Positions 1 through 8,225 of a stretch of 64,000 bases of DNA are shown one piece after another. The notes below the pieces were generated by a model. The model saw only the letters and a program-made list of their open reading frames with translations, was not told where the DNA came from and did no database searches. Position numbers and translations under genes: made by a program. Position 1 is the stretch's first letter. Each line of letters begins with the position of its first letter. The DNA comes from Caballeronia telluris (GTDB taxonomy: Bacteria; Pseudomonadota; Gammaproteobacteria; Burkholderiales; Burkholderiaceae): NCBI RefSeq assembly GCF_001544495.1, contig NZ_FCNZ02000002.1, positions 124,001-188,000 of the forward strand, written 5' to 3'.

Positions 1-45
1 TTTGATATAGCCCGAAAGCCCGGCGGTTTGCGCTTCATCCGTCAT
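1..45 (-). CDS. Possible N-terminus of a gene running off the left edge
   Basis: A reading frame starts with ATG at position 45 on the minus strand and stays open to the window edge, giving 15 residues beginning MTDEAQTAGLSG. It would be divergent from the ProP-like gene. No strong ribosome binding site is visible upstream and the fragment is too short to identify, so this is only a possible partial gene. Confidence 0.25.
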   Translation of the reverse strand, partial: MTDEAQTAGLSGYIK

Positions 46-543
46 CGTGTTACTATCTACTTCGTTCAAACAGCAATTCACCCTGATTCACGCGCACGCG
101 CCTCGGCAATCATAATGCCCGACACGCTGCGATTCGTGACTGTTTCATACAAAAAGGCTCGACGGTCCTGATCTGCGCCGGCCTTTTTCGTATTCAATTT
201 TTTACCGTCGACGAGGCGGCCTACACCGCGGCAACTCCCGGGTTCGCCGTCCGCTTCGTCAAAATCGCGCTGTTTTCGTTGAGTGCACTTTCGCGACCCT
301 CGCCGCGATGCACCGGCTTTGGCATTGTCTTCGTCGCCGCGTGTTTGCGCGGTGAGCGTGACGGCCAAGCCCTGCGGCGACACCCACGACCGCGCCACCC
401 GCCTTCGGCACCGTCGCGAAACTGCACTTCGGAATGGCGCTTTCCTGGCAATCCGCGCCCCATCGGGCGCGCCGGCCGCGTTGTCGACCACGCTTCAAGG
501 TTCACGACGCACCGCCGGCATTGAACAAGGAGAACTCCTACCC
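46..543. other. Upstream region of the ProP-like gene, no supported gene
   Basis: I see no convincing gene here; the open frames lack start signals and recognisable protein character. An imperfect inverted repeat is present, with arms 147-158 and 181-193 built around AAAAAGGC and GCCTTTTT and a loop of about 22 bases. It resembles a bidirectional terminator or a leader hairpin. The Shine-Dalgarno AAGGAG of the next gene is at about 527-532. Confidence 0.4.
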
Positions 544-2040
544 ATGTCCGCCCTACACGAAGTACGCGACGGCCTTTGGCGCAAAAGCGACCATCGCGAT
601 CATCATGACCGGCAAGCCCAGCCGACTCTCGACGACATCACCATCGTCGATCAATCGCTCCTGAAGCGCGCGGTCGGCGCCATGGCGATCGGCAACGCGA
701 TGGAATGGTTCGATTTCGGCGTCTACAGCTACATCGCCGTGACGCTCGGCAAAGTGTTCTTCCCGTCGAGCAATCCGACCGCGCAGCTGCTCGCCACCTT
801 CGGCACGTTCGCCGCGGCGTTTCTCGTGCGTCCGCTCGGCGGCATGGTGTTCGGCCCGCTCGGCGACCGCATCGGCAGAAAGCGCGTCCTCGCGATGACG
901 ATGATCATGATGGCGATCGGCACATTCTGTATCGGCCTGATTCCGAGCTACGGCTCGATCGGCATCTTCGCGCCGATCCTCCTGCTCGTCGCGCGTCTGC
1001 TGCAAGGCTTCTCGACGGGCGGCGAATACGGCGGCGCGGCGACCTTCATCGCCGAATTCTCGCCGGACAAGAAGCGCGGCTTCATGTCGAGCTTCCTCGA
1101 ATTCGGCACGCTGGTCGGCTATGTGCTCGGCGCGGGCGTCGTCGCGGTGCTGACGGCCACGCTCTCGCAAGAGTCCCTGCTCTCGTGGGGCTGGCGCATT
1201 CCGTTTCTCGTCGCCGGGCCGCTCGGGCTGATCGGGCTCTACATCCGGATGAAGCTCGAAGAGACACCCGCGTTCCAGCGCGAAGCCGACAAGCGCGAAT
1301 CCGAAGCGCACGCGACGCCCAAGCAGCAGTTCCGCGACACGCTGATGGAGCAGTGGAAGCCGATGCTGCAATGTATCGGCCTCGTGCTGATCTTCAACGT
1401 GACCGACTACATGGCGCTGTCGTACCTGCCGAGCTATCTCTCGGCGACGCTCAAGTTCAACGAGACGCATGGTCTCTTCATCGTGCTCGTCGTGATGGTG
1501 CTGATGATGCCGATGACGCTGTTCGCGGGGCACCTGTCGGACAAGATCGGCCGCAAGCCCGTGATGCTCGCGGGTTGCGTGGGTCTTCTGGTGCTGGCGA
1601 TTCCGGCGCTCGAACTGATCCGCATGGGCACGATCCTGCCGATCTTCAGCGGCATGCTGATCCTCGGCGTGATGCTGTCGTGCTTTACGGGTGTGATGCC
1701 GTCGTCGCTGCCGGCGCTCTTTCCGACCAAGATCCGCTACGGCGCGCTCGCCATCGGCTTCAACGTCTCGGTGTCGCTCTTCGGCGGGACGACGCCGCTC
1801 GTGACCGCGTGGCTCGTCGATGCCACCGGCAACCTGATGATGCCCGCGTATTACCTGATGGGCGCGTCGGTGATCGGGATCGTGTCGGTGCTCGCGCTGC
1901 ACGAGACCGCGAGGAAGCCGCTGAAGGGCTCGCCGCCCGCTGTCGGCTCGCGTGCGGAAGCGCATGCGGTGCTGCGCGGCGCGCGCGAAGCCGCCGCGAT
2001 GGATGACGAGCGGTTTCCGGAAGGCGCGGTGCGGGCTTGA
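544..2040 (+). CDS. proP: ProP-like MFS osmolyte/H+ symporter
   Basis: Predicted inner-membrane symporter of the metabolite:H+ symporter branch of the major facilitator superfamily, taking up proline, betaine or related compatible solutes. The 498-residue product matches the ProP pattern: GNAMEWFDFGVY before helix 1, RPLGGMVFGPLGDRIGRKR in the helix 2-3 loop, QGFSTGGEYGGAATFIAE in helix 4, and a late NLMMPAYYLM. Twelve hydrophobic segments fit the sequence. ATG at 544 is chosen because AAGGAG lies 11-16 bases upstream and the ProP similarity starts just after it; the frame is open upstream to 283 but that part is not ProP-like. The C-terminus ends soon after the last helix, with no long heptad-repeat coiled coil such as E. 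coli ProP uses in osmosensing. Substrate may therefore differ. A terminator follows. Confidence 0.85.
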   Translation: MSALHEVRDGLWRKSDHRDHHDRQAQPTLDDITIVDQSLLKRAVGAMAIGNAMEWFDFGVYSYIAVTLGKVFFPSSNPTAQLLATFGTFAAAFLVRPLGGMVFGPLGDRIGRKRVLAMTMIMMAIGTFCIGLIPSYGSIGIFAPILLLVARLLQGFSTGGEYGGAATFIAEFSPDKKRGFMSSFLEFGTLVGYVLGAGVVAVLTATLSQESLLSWGWRIPFLVAGPLGLIGLYIRMKLEETPAFQREADKRESEAHATPKQQFRDTLMEQWKPMLQCIGLVLIFNVTDYMALSYLPSYLSATLKFNETHGLFIVLVVMVLMMPMTLFAGHLSDKIGRKPVMLAGCVGLLVLAIPALELIRMGTILPIFSGMLILGVMLSCFTGVMPSSLPALFPTKIRYGALAIGFNVSVSLFGGTTPLVTAWLVDATGNLMMPAYYLMGASVIGIVSVLALHETARKPLKGSPPAVGSRAEAHAVLRGAREAAAMDDERFPEGAVRA

Positions 2041-2071
2041 CCGACGGCTGATAACTGCTTGATTCATGCGA

Positions 2072-2103
2072 AGCCGGCGCGAGAGATCGCGCCGGCTTTT
2101 TTG
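2072..2103 (+). terminator. Rho-independent terminator after the ProP-like gene
   Basis: A GC-rich stem, AGCCGGCGCG pairing with CGCGCCGGCT across a 7-base loop, is followed directly by a run of T. It lies 32 bases after the stop codon. Being nearly symmetric, it might also affect the convergent phosphoesterase gene. Confidence 0.8.
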
Positions 2104-2125
2104 CGTCCGGTTCTCGTGTGCGTCG

Positions 2126-2590
2126 CTAGTCGATCAGCGGCACGATGCGCGTGTCGATGTGGCCGTTTTCGATCGTGAGTAGCCCCACCGTGACGGGCAA
2201 TTTGAAGCGCCGCGGACCCGCGCTGCCCGGATTCACGAACAGCACGCCGGCGCGCAGTTCGACGAGCGGCTTGTGCGAATGCCCCGTCACGACGACGTCG
2301 ATCCCCGCGAGATCGCGCGGCACGTCGGCGATATCGTGGACGACGAAAATCTTCGCCCCGCCGATGTCGAGCGTCGTGTGTTCCGGCAACTCGTCGATGC
2401 GCTCACCCGAATCGTTGTTGCCACGCACGACTGTGATCGGCGCGAGGGCCGCGAGCGTATCGAGGACCGCCGGACGGCAGATATCGCCCGCGTGGACGAT
2501 GTGCTCGCAGCCTACGAGCGCCGCGAGCGCTTCAGGGCGCACGAGATTGTGCGTATCCGAAATCAGGCCGATGCGGATGGCGGAAGGCAT
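2126..2590 (-). CDS. YfcE/MJ0936-type metallophosphoesterase
   Basis: Small cytoplasmic metal-dependent phosphoesterase of the calcineurin-like (Metallophos_2) superfamily. The order of metal-binding motifs is complete: GLISDTHN near the N-terminus, HAGDI, RGNND, then VTGHSH and NPGSA towards the C-terminus. The length of 154 residues from ATG 2590 is usual for this single-domain group. ATG 2590 is chosen because the conserved core starts a few residues later; upstream in-frame starts at 2629 and 2617 would add a non-conserved leader. No start has a strong ribosome binding site. The family hydrolyses phosphodiesters; the true substrate cannot be read from sequence. It converges on the ProP-like gene. 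Confidence 0.85.
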   Translation of the reverse strand: MPSAIRIGLISDTHNLVRPEALAALVGCEHIVHAGDICRPAVLDTLAALAPITVVRGNNDSGERIDELPEHTTLDIGGAKIFVVHDIADVPRDLAGIDVVVTGHSHKPLVELRAGVLFVNPGSAGPRRFKLPVTVGLLTIENGHIDTRIVPLID

Positions 2591-2652
2591 GTTGGCAACC
2601 CGTTGACGATCAGGCATCGAGCCTAGCACGCTTGCGTGGCCTCAACTGAATT

Positions 2653-2719
2653 CTTGCAGAATTCGCAAGAATGATTCGCGAATCGACCGCTTAAACGTTG
2701 TTAATCAACTATCTACAAT
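2653..2719 (+). promoter_or_regulatory. Promoter and palindromes upstream of the DUF4148 gene
   Basis: A -10 hexamer TACAAT (2714-2719) lies 17 bases after a weak -35 TTAAAC (2691-2696). Just upstream are a perfect 12-base palindrome GATTCGCGAATC (2673-2684) and an inverted repeat CTTGC/GCAAG (2653-2657, 2665-2669), placed where a regulator would sit. The assignment rests on pattern and position only. Confidence 0.45.
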
Positions 2720-2784
2720 GCAATCACTGGCTGGCGAACAAGGATGTTCACAGCAAAGAAAACACCATCTGGAGGTAATCAATC

Positions 2785-3093
2785 ATGAAATCGCTTATTC
2801 AAGCCGTTGTTGTCGCTGCCGCCCTCGCTGCTCCGGTGGCTTCGTTCGCTCAGTCGAACGCACCGCTGACCCGCGCTCAGGTCCGCGCCGAACTCGTGCA
2901 ACTGGAAAAGGCCGGCTACAACCCGAACGCAAGCGATGCGAACTATCCCGCGAACCTGCAGGCCGCACAATCGCGCGTGATCGCTCAGAACGACGTCGTG
3001 CAGTCGAGCTACGGCGCATCGGCCAGCGGCTCCGCACAGTCGGGCCGCGTGACGACGCCGGCTACGGCTCAGCCGGTGTATTTCGGTCAGTAA
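2785..3093 (+). CDS. DUF4148 family secreted protein
   Basis: Small exported protein of 102 residues. It has a clear Sec signal peptide (MKSLIQAVVVAAALAAPVAS) with likely cleavage after FAQ, followed by the DUF4148 signature LTRAQVRAELVQLEKAGYNP. The family is abundant in Burkholderia and Paraburkholderia, usually as many paralogs per genome; its function is unknown. The start is supported by CTGGAGG about 9 bases upstream. It sits alone between its own promoter and two downstream hairpins, so it is probably monocistronic. The C-terminal half is rich in Ser, Ala, Gln and Gly and probably flexible. Confidence 0.85.
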   Translation: MKSLIQAVVVAAALAAPVASFAQSNAPLTRAQVRAELVQLEKAGYNPNASDANYPANLQAAQSRVIAQNDVVQSSYGASASGSAQSGRVTTPATAQPVYFGQ

Positions 3094-3161
3094 ATCGAAG
3101 ACGGCGCGGCGAACGGTGTGTCGAGGTCGGCATCGTTCGAATCATCGCCTCAGGCATGAAA

Positions 3162-3235
3162 CGAGGCTCGTTCCCGCGAACGAGCCTCGCTCTGTTGAAT
3201 AAAGACCTCCGCCGCCGGCCTTGCCGGCGGTTTTT
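3162..3235 (+). terminator. Two consecutive hairpins after the DUF4148 gene
   Basis: The first hairpin has 11-bp arms (CGAGGCTCGTT at 3162-3172 and its complement at 3179-3189) but no T run. The second (CCGCCGGC at 3212-3219, GCCGGCGG at 3223-3230) is followed by TTTTT and is a standard intrinsic terminator. Together they isolate the DUF4148 transcript from the tRNA downstream. Confidence 0.75.
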
Positions 3236-3351
3236 GCCCAGTTCTCGTTGGAGTTTTGGGCTCTTTTTGTGTCTGGAGGCCCGTGCGCGGAACCGGCCGC
3301 TTCGAAATCGCCGGGCACGCGTCCCGCCTGATGTCCCGACTTGGGCGGTTT

Positions 3352-3379
3352 TTGCCCCGCGGCGCCGCGATGGTAGAAT
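3352..3379 (+). promoter_or_regulatory. Promoter of tRNA-Leu
   Basis: A -10 hexamer TAGAAT (3374-3379) lies 16 bases after a -35-like TTGCCC (3352-3357). Transcription would start a few bases before the mature tRNA 5' end at 3392. Confidence 0.5.
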
Positions 3380-3391
3380 CGCGTCCGCCCT

Positions 3392-3476
3392 GCCGGGGTG
3401 ATGAAATTGGTAAACATAGCGGACTTAAAATCCGCCGCCTCACGGCTTGCCGGTTCAAGTCCGGTCCCCGGCACCA
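3392..3476 (+). tRNA. tRNA-Leu (anticodon UAA)
   Basis: The 85-base sequence folds as a type II tRNA. The acceptor stem GCCGGGG pairs with CCCCGGC and is followed by encoded ACCA. The anticodon arm GCGGA-CTTAAAA-TCCGC carries anticodon TAA at 3426-3428. The T arm has the GTTCAAG loop, and a long variable arm is present as expected for leucine tRNA. I see no integrase gene or direct repeat beside it, so no integrated element at its 3' end. Confidence 0.95.
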
Positions 3477-3539
3477 GACGAATGAAGCCCGGCGAATCTC
3501 AGGCCGCGGCAACCGCCTTCCCTTCACCTCCCCGCGCCA

Positions 3540-3752
3540 TCAAACCGCCCTAAGCAACCTCTCCGCGTCCCTCACCGCATCGAACAGCGCTTCGATCGCC
3601 GTATCGCGGTCGATGATGCAGACATGCTCGATGTTGAACGGCAGCGCATCGACGTCGACGAACCGCACGGTGCCTTCGAAGCAGGCGCGGCCTCTGCCGG
3701 TGCGAACGGACGCGATGTAGTTGGGGGTGATGTAAAGCGCAACGGGCGTCAT
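3540..3752 (-). CDS. Conserved-looking 70-residue protein of unknown function
   Basis: Small acidic cytoplasmic protein beginning MTPVALYITPNYIASVRTGR. A strong Shine-Dalgarno, AGGAGGT, lies about 6 bases before the ATG at 3752, the best evidence that it is translated and that this is the start, because the frame is open far upstream. No signal peptide or membrane segment. The sequence alternates beta-strand and helix character and ends in a helix. I do not recognise a family. It stands alone between tRNA-Leu and a plus-strand phosphoesterase. Confidence 0.65.
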   Translation of the reverse strand: MTPVALYITPNYIASVRTGRGRACFEGTVRFVDVDALPFNIEHVCIIDRDTAIEALFDAVRDAERLLRAV

Positions 3753-3977
3753 GGCGGACCTCCTGTCTCGACGACTCCATCTGTGCCGAAAGTGTAGACA
3801 GATCGCCTTGGCGCGAGCACCCCCGTTGCGCGGGGAAACCGCACCCCCGGTTCGCTGCCAGTCCATCCATCGCGCACGAGGCGCGACTGGGACAGACGGC
3901 CAGGCAAACCCGCCACGCGCCCCGCCGCGTTTCGGTAAGCTTGCAGCTACGCACGCGCCACTTCGGGGGACATCGCC

Positions 3978-4790
3978 ATGCTGCTCGCGCAAATCAGCGA
4001 CCTGCATCTCACTGCGCCGGGCACGCTGGCTTATGGCCGGATCGATACCGCGGCGCATCTTGCGCGCTGCGTCGACACGCTCAACACGCTCGATCGGCGA
4101 CCCGACGCCGTGCTCATCACGGGCGACCTCGCCAACGACGGTCATCCCGACGCCTACCGCCATCTGCGCGCGCTGCTCGCCCCGCTCGCGATGCCGTGGT
4201 ATCCGATGGTCGGCAATCACGACGACCGCGACGCCCTGCGCGCGGTCTTCCCCGAACGAAAGGAACTGTCGGCGGGCGGCGAATTCATCCAGTACGCCTT
4301 CGACATCGAAGGCGTGCGCGTCATCGCGCTCGACACGATGAACCCCGGCAGCGACGCCGGCCGCCTCTGCGACGCGCGCCTCGCATGGCTCGCAGAGGAA
4401 CTCGACCGCGCTCGCGCGATGCCGGTTCTGATCGCGCTGCATCATCCGCCGTTCGCGACGGGCATCCGTTTCATGGACGACGTCCGGCTCGACCCCGCCG
4501 ACAGCGCGCGCCTCGAAACTCTCGTGCGCGCGCATCCGAACGTGGAGCGCGTGCTGTGCGGACACATGCACCGGACGATCGTCGCGCGCTTCGGCGGCAC
4601 GATCGCGTGGTGCGCGCCATCGACCGCGCATCAGGTCGCACTCGAACTGCGCGACGACGGCCCGGCTGCCTACGTGATGGAGCCGCCCGGCTTCGCACTG
4701 CATCTGCACACGCAAGAACGCGGACTCGTCACGCATTACCTCAGCGTCGACCAGGGCGACGGCCCGCGGCGCTTCGACGAGCAGGACTAG
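3978..4790 (+). CDS. cpdA: CpdA-type metallophosphoesterase (probable 3',5'-cyclic-nucleotide phosphodiesterase)
   Basis: Cytoplasmic calcineurin-like phosphoesterase of 270 residues, the usual length for CpdA/Icc proteins that hydrolyse cyclic AMP. All metal-binding motifs are visible in order: AQISDLHL at the N-terminus, ITGDLAND, MVGNHDDR, ALHHPPF and LCGHMHR. GGGGGACA upstream gives an acceptable ribosome binding site for ATG 3978. A role in cAMP breakdown is inferred from the family; related proteins act on other phosphodiesters or glycerophosphodiesters, so the symbol is tentative. The next gene (an MFS exporter) follows after about 130 bases on the same strand. Confidence 0.8.
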   Translation: MLLAQISDLHLTAPGTLAYGRIDTAAHLARCVDTLNTLDRRPDAVLITGDLANDGHPDAYRHLRALLAPLAMPWYPMVGNHDDRDALRAVFPERKELSAGGEFIQYAFDIEGVRVIALDTMNPGSDAGRLCDARLAWLAEELDRARAMPVLIALHHPPFATGIRFMDDVRLDPADSARLETLVRAHPNVERVLCGHMHRTIVARFGGTIAWCAPSTAHQVALELRDDGPAAYVMEPPGFALHLHTQERGLVTHYLSVDQGDGPRRFDEQD

Positions 4791-4918
4791 AGCGTCTCCA
4801 GTATGATCGGCGGCTCGGCTGAAGGGCGCCGCTGTAGGCGAGAGCCTGCGCAAGCGTCTCCGGCCGCTCATCAGGAACCGCGAGGCCGCACGCCTCGCCA
4901 CTCGAACAGCACACGACC

Positions 4919-6160
4919 ATGTCCTCGCCCATGCCCGCACCGGAGCACCGAACAGATCACGGAAGAGATCACCGAAACGAGCGCCATCCGCACTACTCGC
5001 GCGCGACGCTGTGGCTCCTCGCGACGATCGCGGGCATCTCGGTCGCGAACATCTACTTCAATCAGCCGCTGCTCGACGACTTCCGCGCGTCGTTTCCCGG
5101 CAGCGCGTGGCTGATCGGCGCGGTGCCGGCGGCGACGCAGCTCGGCTACGCGATCGGCATGTTCTTTCTCGCGCCGCTCGGCGACCGCTTCGACCGGCGT
5201 CTTCTCATCCTGATCCAGCTTGCGGCGCTCGGCATCGCGCTCGTCGTCGCGACGGCGGCGCCGACGCTCGCGGTGCTGATCGCGGCGAGCCTCGCGATCG
5301 GCGTGGTCGCAACGATCGCGCAGCAAGCCGTGCCGTTTGCCGCCGAACTCGCGCCGGCCGCCGAACGGGGCCATGCCGTCGGCACCGTAATGAGCGGCCT
5401 GCTGCTCGGCATCCTGCTCGCGCGCACGGTCTCGGGCATCGTCGCGCAGTACTTCGGCTGGCGCGCGGTGTTCGGCGCGTCGGTCGTGGCGACGATCGTG
5501 CTGGCCGTCGTCGTCATCGCCCGGCTGCCGAAGAGCCGGCCGACCTCGACCCTGCCCTACACGAAGCTGCTCGGCTCGATGTGGCATCTCGTCGCCGAGC
5601 ATCGCGGATTGCGCGAAGCCTCGCTGACAGGCGGCGCGATGTTCGCGGCGTTCAGCATCTTCTGGTCGGTGCTCACGCTGTTGCTCGCGGGCGAACCGTT
5701 CCACATGGGTCCGCAGGCGGCGGGCCTGTTCGGCATCGTCGGCGCGGCGGGCGCGCTCGCGGCGCCGCTCGCCGGCAAGTCGGCCGACCGGCGCGGGCCG
5801 CGCGCGGTGATCTCGCTGTCGATCGCGCTCGTCGCCATTTCGTTCGTCGTGTTCGCGTTTTCGGCGCGCAGCATCGCGGGGCTCGTGATTGGCGTGATCG
5901 TGCTGGATATCGGCGTGCAGGCCGCGCAGATTTCGAACCAGTCGCGCATCTACGCACTCGCGCCGGAAGCGCGCAGCCGCGTGAACACGGTGTACATGGT
6001 CGCGTACTTCATCGGCGGGGCGCTCGGGTCGGCGGTGGCGTCGCTCGCGTGGCACGCGTTCGGCTGGACCGGCGTCTCGCTGGCGGGACTGGCCGCGGTC
6101 GGTCTGGCTGCATGGAGCCATCGGCGCAGGCGCGTCGGCGCGGCGTCGCAGGCGGGTTAG
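4919..6160 (+). CDS. MFS drug/metabolite exporter (DHA1, YnfM-like)
   Basis: Inner-membrane major facilitator of 413 residues with 12 predicted helices. The N-terminal tail (about 30 residues) is rich in His, Arg and Pro, then helix 1 leads to NIYFNQPLLDDF, typical of the YnfM/Bcr-like proton-driven exporters. The MFS motif in the helix 2-3 loop appears as APLGDRFDRR. Further helices match the family to the end. ATG 4919 is used; another in-frame ATG lies four codons on. Substrate is not predictable. No dedicated regulator is beside it. Confidence 0.8.
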   Translation: MSSPMPAPEHRTDHGRDHRNERHPHYSRATLWLLATIAGISVANIYFNQPLLDDFRASFPGSAWLIGAVPAATQLGYAIGMFFLAPLGDRFDRRLLILIQLAALGIALVVATAAPTLAVLIAASLAIGVVATIAQQAVPFAAELAPAAERGHAVGTVMSGLLLGILLARTVSGIVAQYFGWRAVFGASVVATIVLAVVVIARLPKSRPTSTLPYTKLLGSMWHLVAEHRGLREASLTGGAMFAAFSIFWSVLTLLLAGEPFHMGPQAAGLFGIVGAAGALAAPLAGKSADRRGPRAVISLSIALVAISFVVFAFSARSIAGLVIGVIVLDIGVQAAQISNQSRIYALAPEARSRVNTVYMVAYFIGGALGSAVASLAWHAFGWTGVSLAGLAAVGLAAWSHRRRRVGAASQAG

Positions 6161-6345
6161 CTCGGCGCGCGCTTACGCCAGTCTTGGCGGCGTTTCAGCT
6201 TTCGCGGCTCGCTGCCGGCGTCCCGGCGAACGTCTGTGCGACCTGCTTTCGGGATTCGCCGAACACTCGACGAATCCGCGTACCGGCCGGCGGAGGTATC
6301 GAAGAAACCGTCAGGCCGAATACTGTCGAGTTGCCTGATGCCCGG

Positions 6346-6897
6346 TTACTCGGCCTTTTGCGGATCGATCTGGGCAGTCGGCGCGGAGGCTTCCTGCGGC
6401 GGTGCCTCTTCCTTGATCTGATACGACGGATCGCGCACCCAGCGGCCCAAATCCTTGGCAATCACGATGGCCGTGCGATCGAGGATCGAACACGTACCCT
6501 TGAACCCGCCCCACATGCCGCCAACCGACCAGCGATTGACCCGGGTGTGACGGATCACCTTGCCATCCTCGATTAGATCGGCGAGCACGGTCGTGGCCTT
6601 CGGTCCGCTCCATGCGCCGCCGCCGACGCCGAACACATTGGTGATCTGCACTCTGAGGATGCTTGCGCCGCCCGCATCGGTCTGCGATGCAATGGTGCCG
6701 TCGCCTGTCTTGTTGAGCTTGCGAAGCACGTCGCCGATGTGACGCGTCAACAGGTCGTCGACGCGGCATTCGCTTTTGACCTTCTCCACGCCGCGGGCGT
6801 CGGGCGCATAGGCAACAGGGGTTTCGAGCAGTACGGGGTTCGCGGCAAAGGCGGAACTGGCAGACAGACACAGGCCAAGAAGCAAAACGCGTTTCAT
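6346..6897 (-). CDS. Secreted protein of unknown function
   Basis: A 183-residue exported protein. Residues 1-19 form a clear Sec signal peptide (MKRVLLLGLCLSASSAFAA). The mature part has a two-cysteine arrangement (one Cys near SECRVDD, one in FKGTCSILDR), glycine-rich turns (FGVGGGAWSGPK, GGMWGGFKGT) and a Pro/Glu/Ala-rich C-terminal tail. The pattern resembles small periplasmic or outer-membrane-associated proteins of beta-proteobacteria that contain beta strands; I do not recognise a named family. It is isolated between the MFS gene and the response regulators. Confidence 0.75.
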   Translation of the reverse strand: MKRVLLLGLCLSASSAFAANPVLLETPVAYAPDARGVEKVKSECRVDDLLTRHIGDVLRKLNKTGDGTIASQTDAGGASILRVQITNVFGVGGGAWSGPKATTVLADLIEDGKVIRHTRVNRWSVGGMWGGFKGTCSILDRTAIVIAKDLGRWVRDPSYQIKEEAPPQEASAPTAQIDPQKAE

Positions 6898-7038
6898 GTG
6901 TGGTGGCTAGAAGTCGAGATAGGAGCATCGCCTACGGATGCGGCGGGAGCCTCGGGGTTCGCATTAGAACCGGGCCGTCGCGGCAAAGCAAGGCCCTGAA
7001 AGGGCATCGACTTCCAACGGTGTGACAAGTCGCCGGCG

Positions 7039-7479
7039 TCAGGACGACGCGTTACGCCGCTCGCGCGCATAGTCGTGCAGCGCGTCGATCACGCGGTCGA
7101 ATTCGAGCGATTTGTCGAAGAAGTGACGCACGCCGTATCGCAGACAGCGTTCGCGATAGGCCGGCAGCGCGTGATTCGTGAGCACGCAGACAAACGACGT
7201 CTCGACGAGCCCGCGCTCCCGCAGATACGCCAGCACTTCGATGCCCGAGCCGCGCTTGAGTTGCAAATCGACGATCACCGCGTCGAACGAGTGCGCCGAC
7301 AAGAGCGCAATGGCTTCGTCGGGCGAATCGGCGTAGGCGGTCACGCGCAGCTGGCCGGACGCATCGATCGCCTCGACGAGGCTGCGCCGGATGAGCGGCG
7401 AATCCTCGATCAGGAGCACCCGCAAGGGCCGTTTGGCCTCGCGTCTGCCGGCATCGTCGATGGTCGTCTGGTGGCCCAC
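7039..7479 (-). CDS. Receiver-only response regulator
   Basis: A 146-residue protein made of one CheY-like receiver domain with no output domain. It has the acidic pair in LLIEDSPLIRRSL, the phosphoacceptor Asp in AVIVDLQLKRGSG and the conserved Lys in FFDKSLEF. GTG at 7479 is the chosen start: GGGAGG lies 8 bases upstream and the receiver fold begins about 20 residues later. It follows a NarL-type regulator on the same strand after about 40 bases, so the two are likely cotranscribed. It may act as a phosphate sink or by protein contact for the kinase at 9686. Such stand-alone receivers next to LuxR-type regulators are common in Burkholderia. Confidence 0.85.
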   Translation of the reverse strand: MGHQTTIDDAGRREAKRPLRVLLIEDSPLIRRSLVEAIDASGQLRVTAYADSPDEAIALLSAHSFDAVIVDLQLKRGSGIEVLAYLRERGLVETSFVCVLTNHALPAYRERCLRYGVRHFFDKSLEFDRVIDALHDYARERRNASS

Positions 7480-7520
7480 GGCGGGCGCCTCCCAAGGTGA
7501 GCGGTGAGTGAAGCGGCCGG

Positions 7521-8153
7521 TTATTCGATCAGGCCGTTCTTGATCGCGTAGTACGTGAGATCGGCGTTGTTCGACAGCCGCATCTTCTCCAAAACCCGCG
7601 CGCGATACGTGCTGACCGTCTTCACCGACAAATGCAACTCCTCGGCAATCTCGGTCGGAATCCGGCCGCCGGCGAGCTTGCAGAAGATCTGGAACTCGCG
7701 TTCCGAGAGCGTTTCGTGCGGCCGCTCGGCCGCGGGTTTCTCCAGCTTGTCGGCGAGCGCATCGGCGATGAATTCCGACAGATAGCGATGCCCGCGCGCC
7801 ACCGTGCGGATCGCGCGCACAATCTCGTCGGGCGCCGCGTCCTTGGTGAGATAGCCGTTCGCGCCCGCGCGCAGCAGGTTGATCGCGTACTGGCTTTCGG
7901 GAAAGCCCGAGAGCATCAGCACGCCCTGCTCCGGCCGAAGCTGCTTGATGACGCGCAGCGTGTCGATGCCGTTCTTGTCGGGCATCGCGATGTCGAGCAG
8001 CACCACGTCGAAGGCGCCCGCCCGAACCAGCGCGATGGTTTCGTCGCCTGTCGCGGCTTCCGCCGCCACCTCCATGTCGGGTTCGTCGGCGACGAACTGC
8101 CTGAACCCGCTCCGGACGATCGCGTGATCGTCCGCTATCAACACTCGAATCAT
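7521..8153 (-). CDS. NarL/FixJ-family response regulator (LuxR-type HTH)
   Basis: Two-component transcription factor of 210 residues. The N-terminal receiver carries the Asp pair in VLIADDHAIVRSG, the phosphorylation site in VVLLDIAMPDKNG and the Lys in GYLTKDAAPDEI. The C-terminal LuxR/GerE helix-turn-helix runs TLSEREFQIFCKLAGG through VSTYRARVLEKM. The kinase at 9686-11170, of the matching HisKA_3 type, is the likely partner although three small genes lie between and it is on the other strand. Targets probably include the neighbouring small stress genes; this is inference from position. The ferritin-like gene lies just upstream on the same strand. Confidence 0.9.
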   Translation of the reverse strand: MIRVLIADDHAIVRSGFRQFVADEPDMEVAAEAATGDETIALVRAGAFDVVLLDIAMPDKNGIDTLRVIKQLRPEQGVLMLSGFPESQYAINLLRAGANGYLTKDAAPDEIVRAIRTVARGHRYLSEFIADALADKLEKPAAERPHETLSEREFQIFCKLAGGRIPTEIAEELHLSVKTVSTYRARVLEKMRLSNNADLTYYAIKNGLIE

Positions 8154-8225
8154 GTGCGCCGTCCGCGCGTAGAAAAATCTGCCCGCGCCGGCTCCGCAAC
8201 GGCGCGGCCGGCGCGCGCCAGGCGA

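Noticed and set aside
283-543. Longer start for the ProP-like gene
   Set aside because: The extra 87 residues are not like any ProP N-terminus and a proper ribosome binding site stands before ATG 544.
3392-3540. tRNA-Leu as an integration site
   Set aside because: No integrase, no repeat of the tRNA 3' end and no change in base composition beside it.
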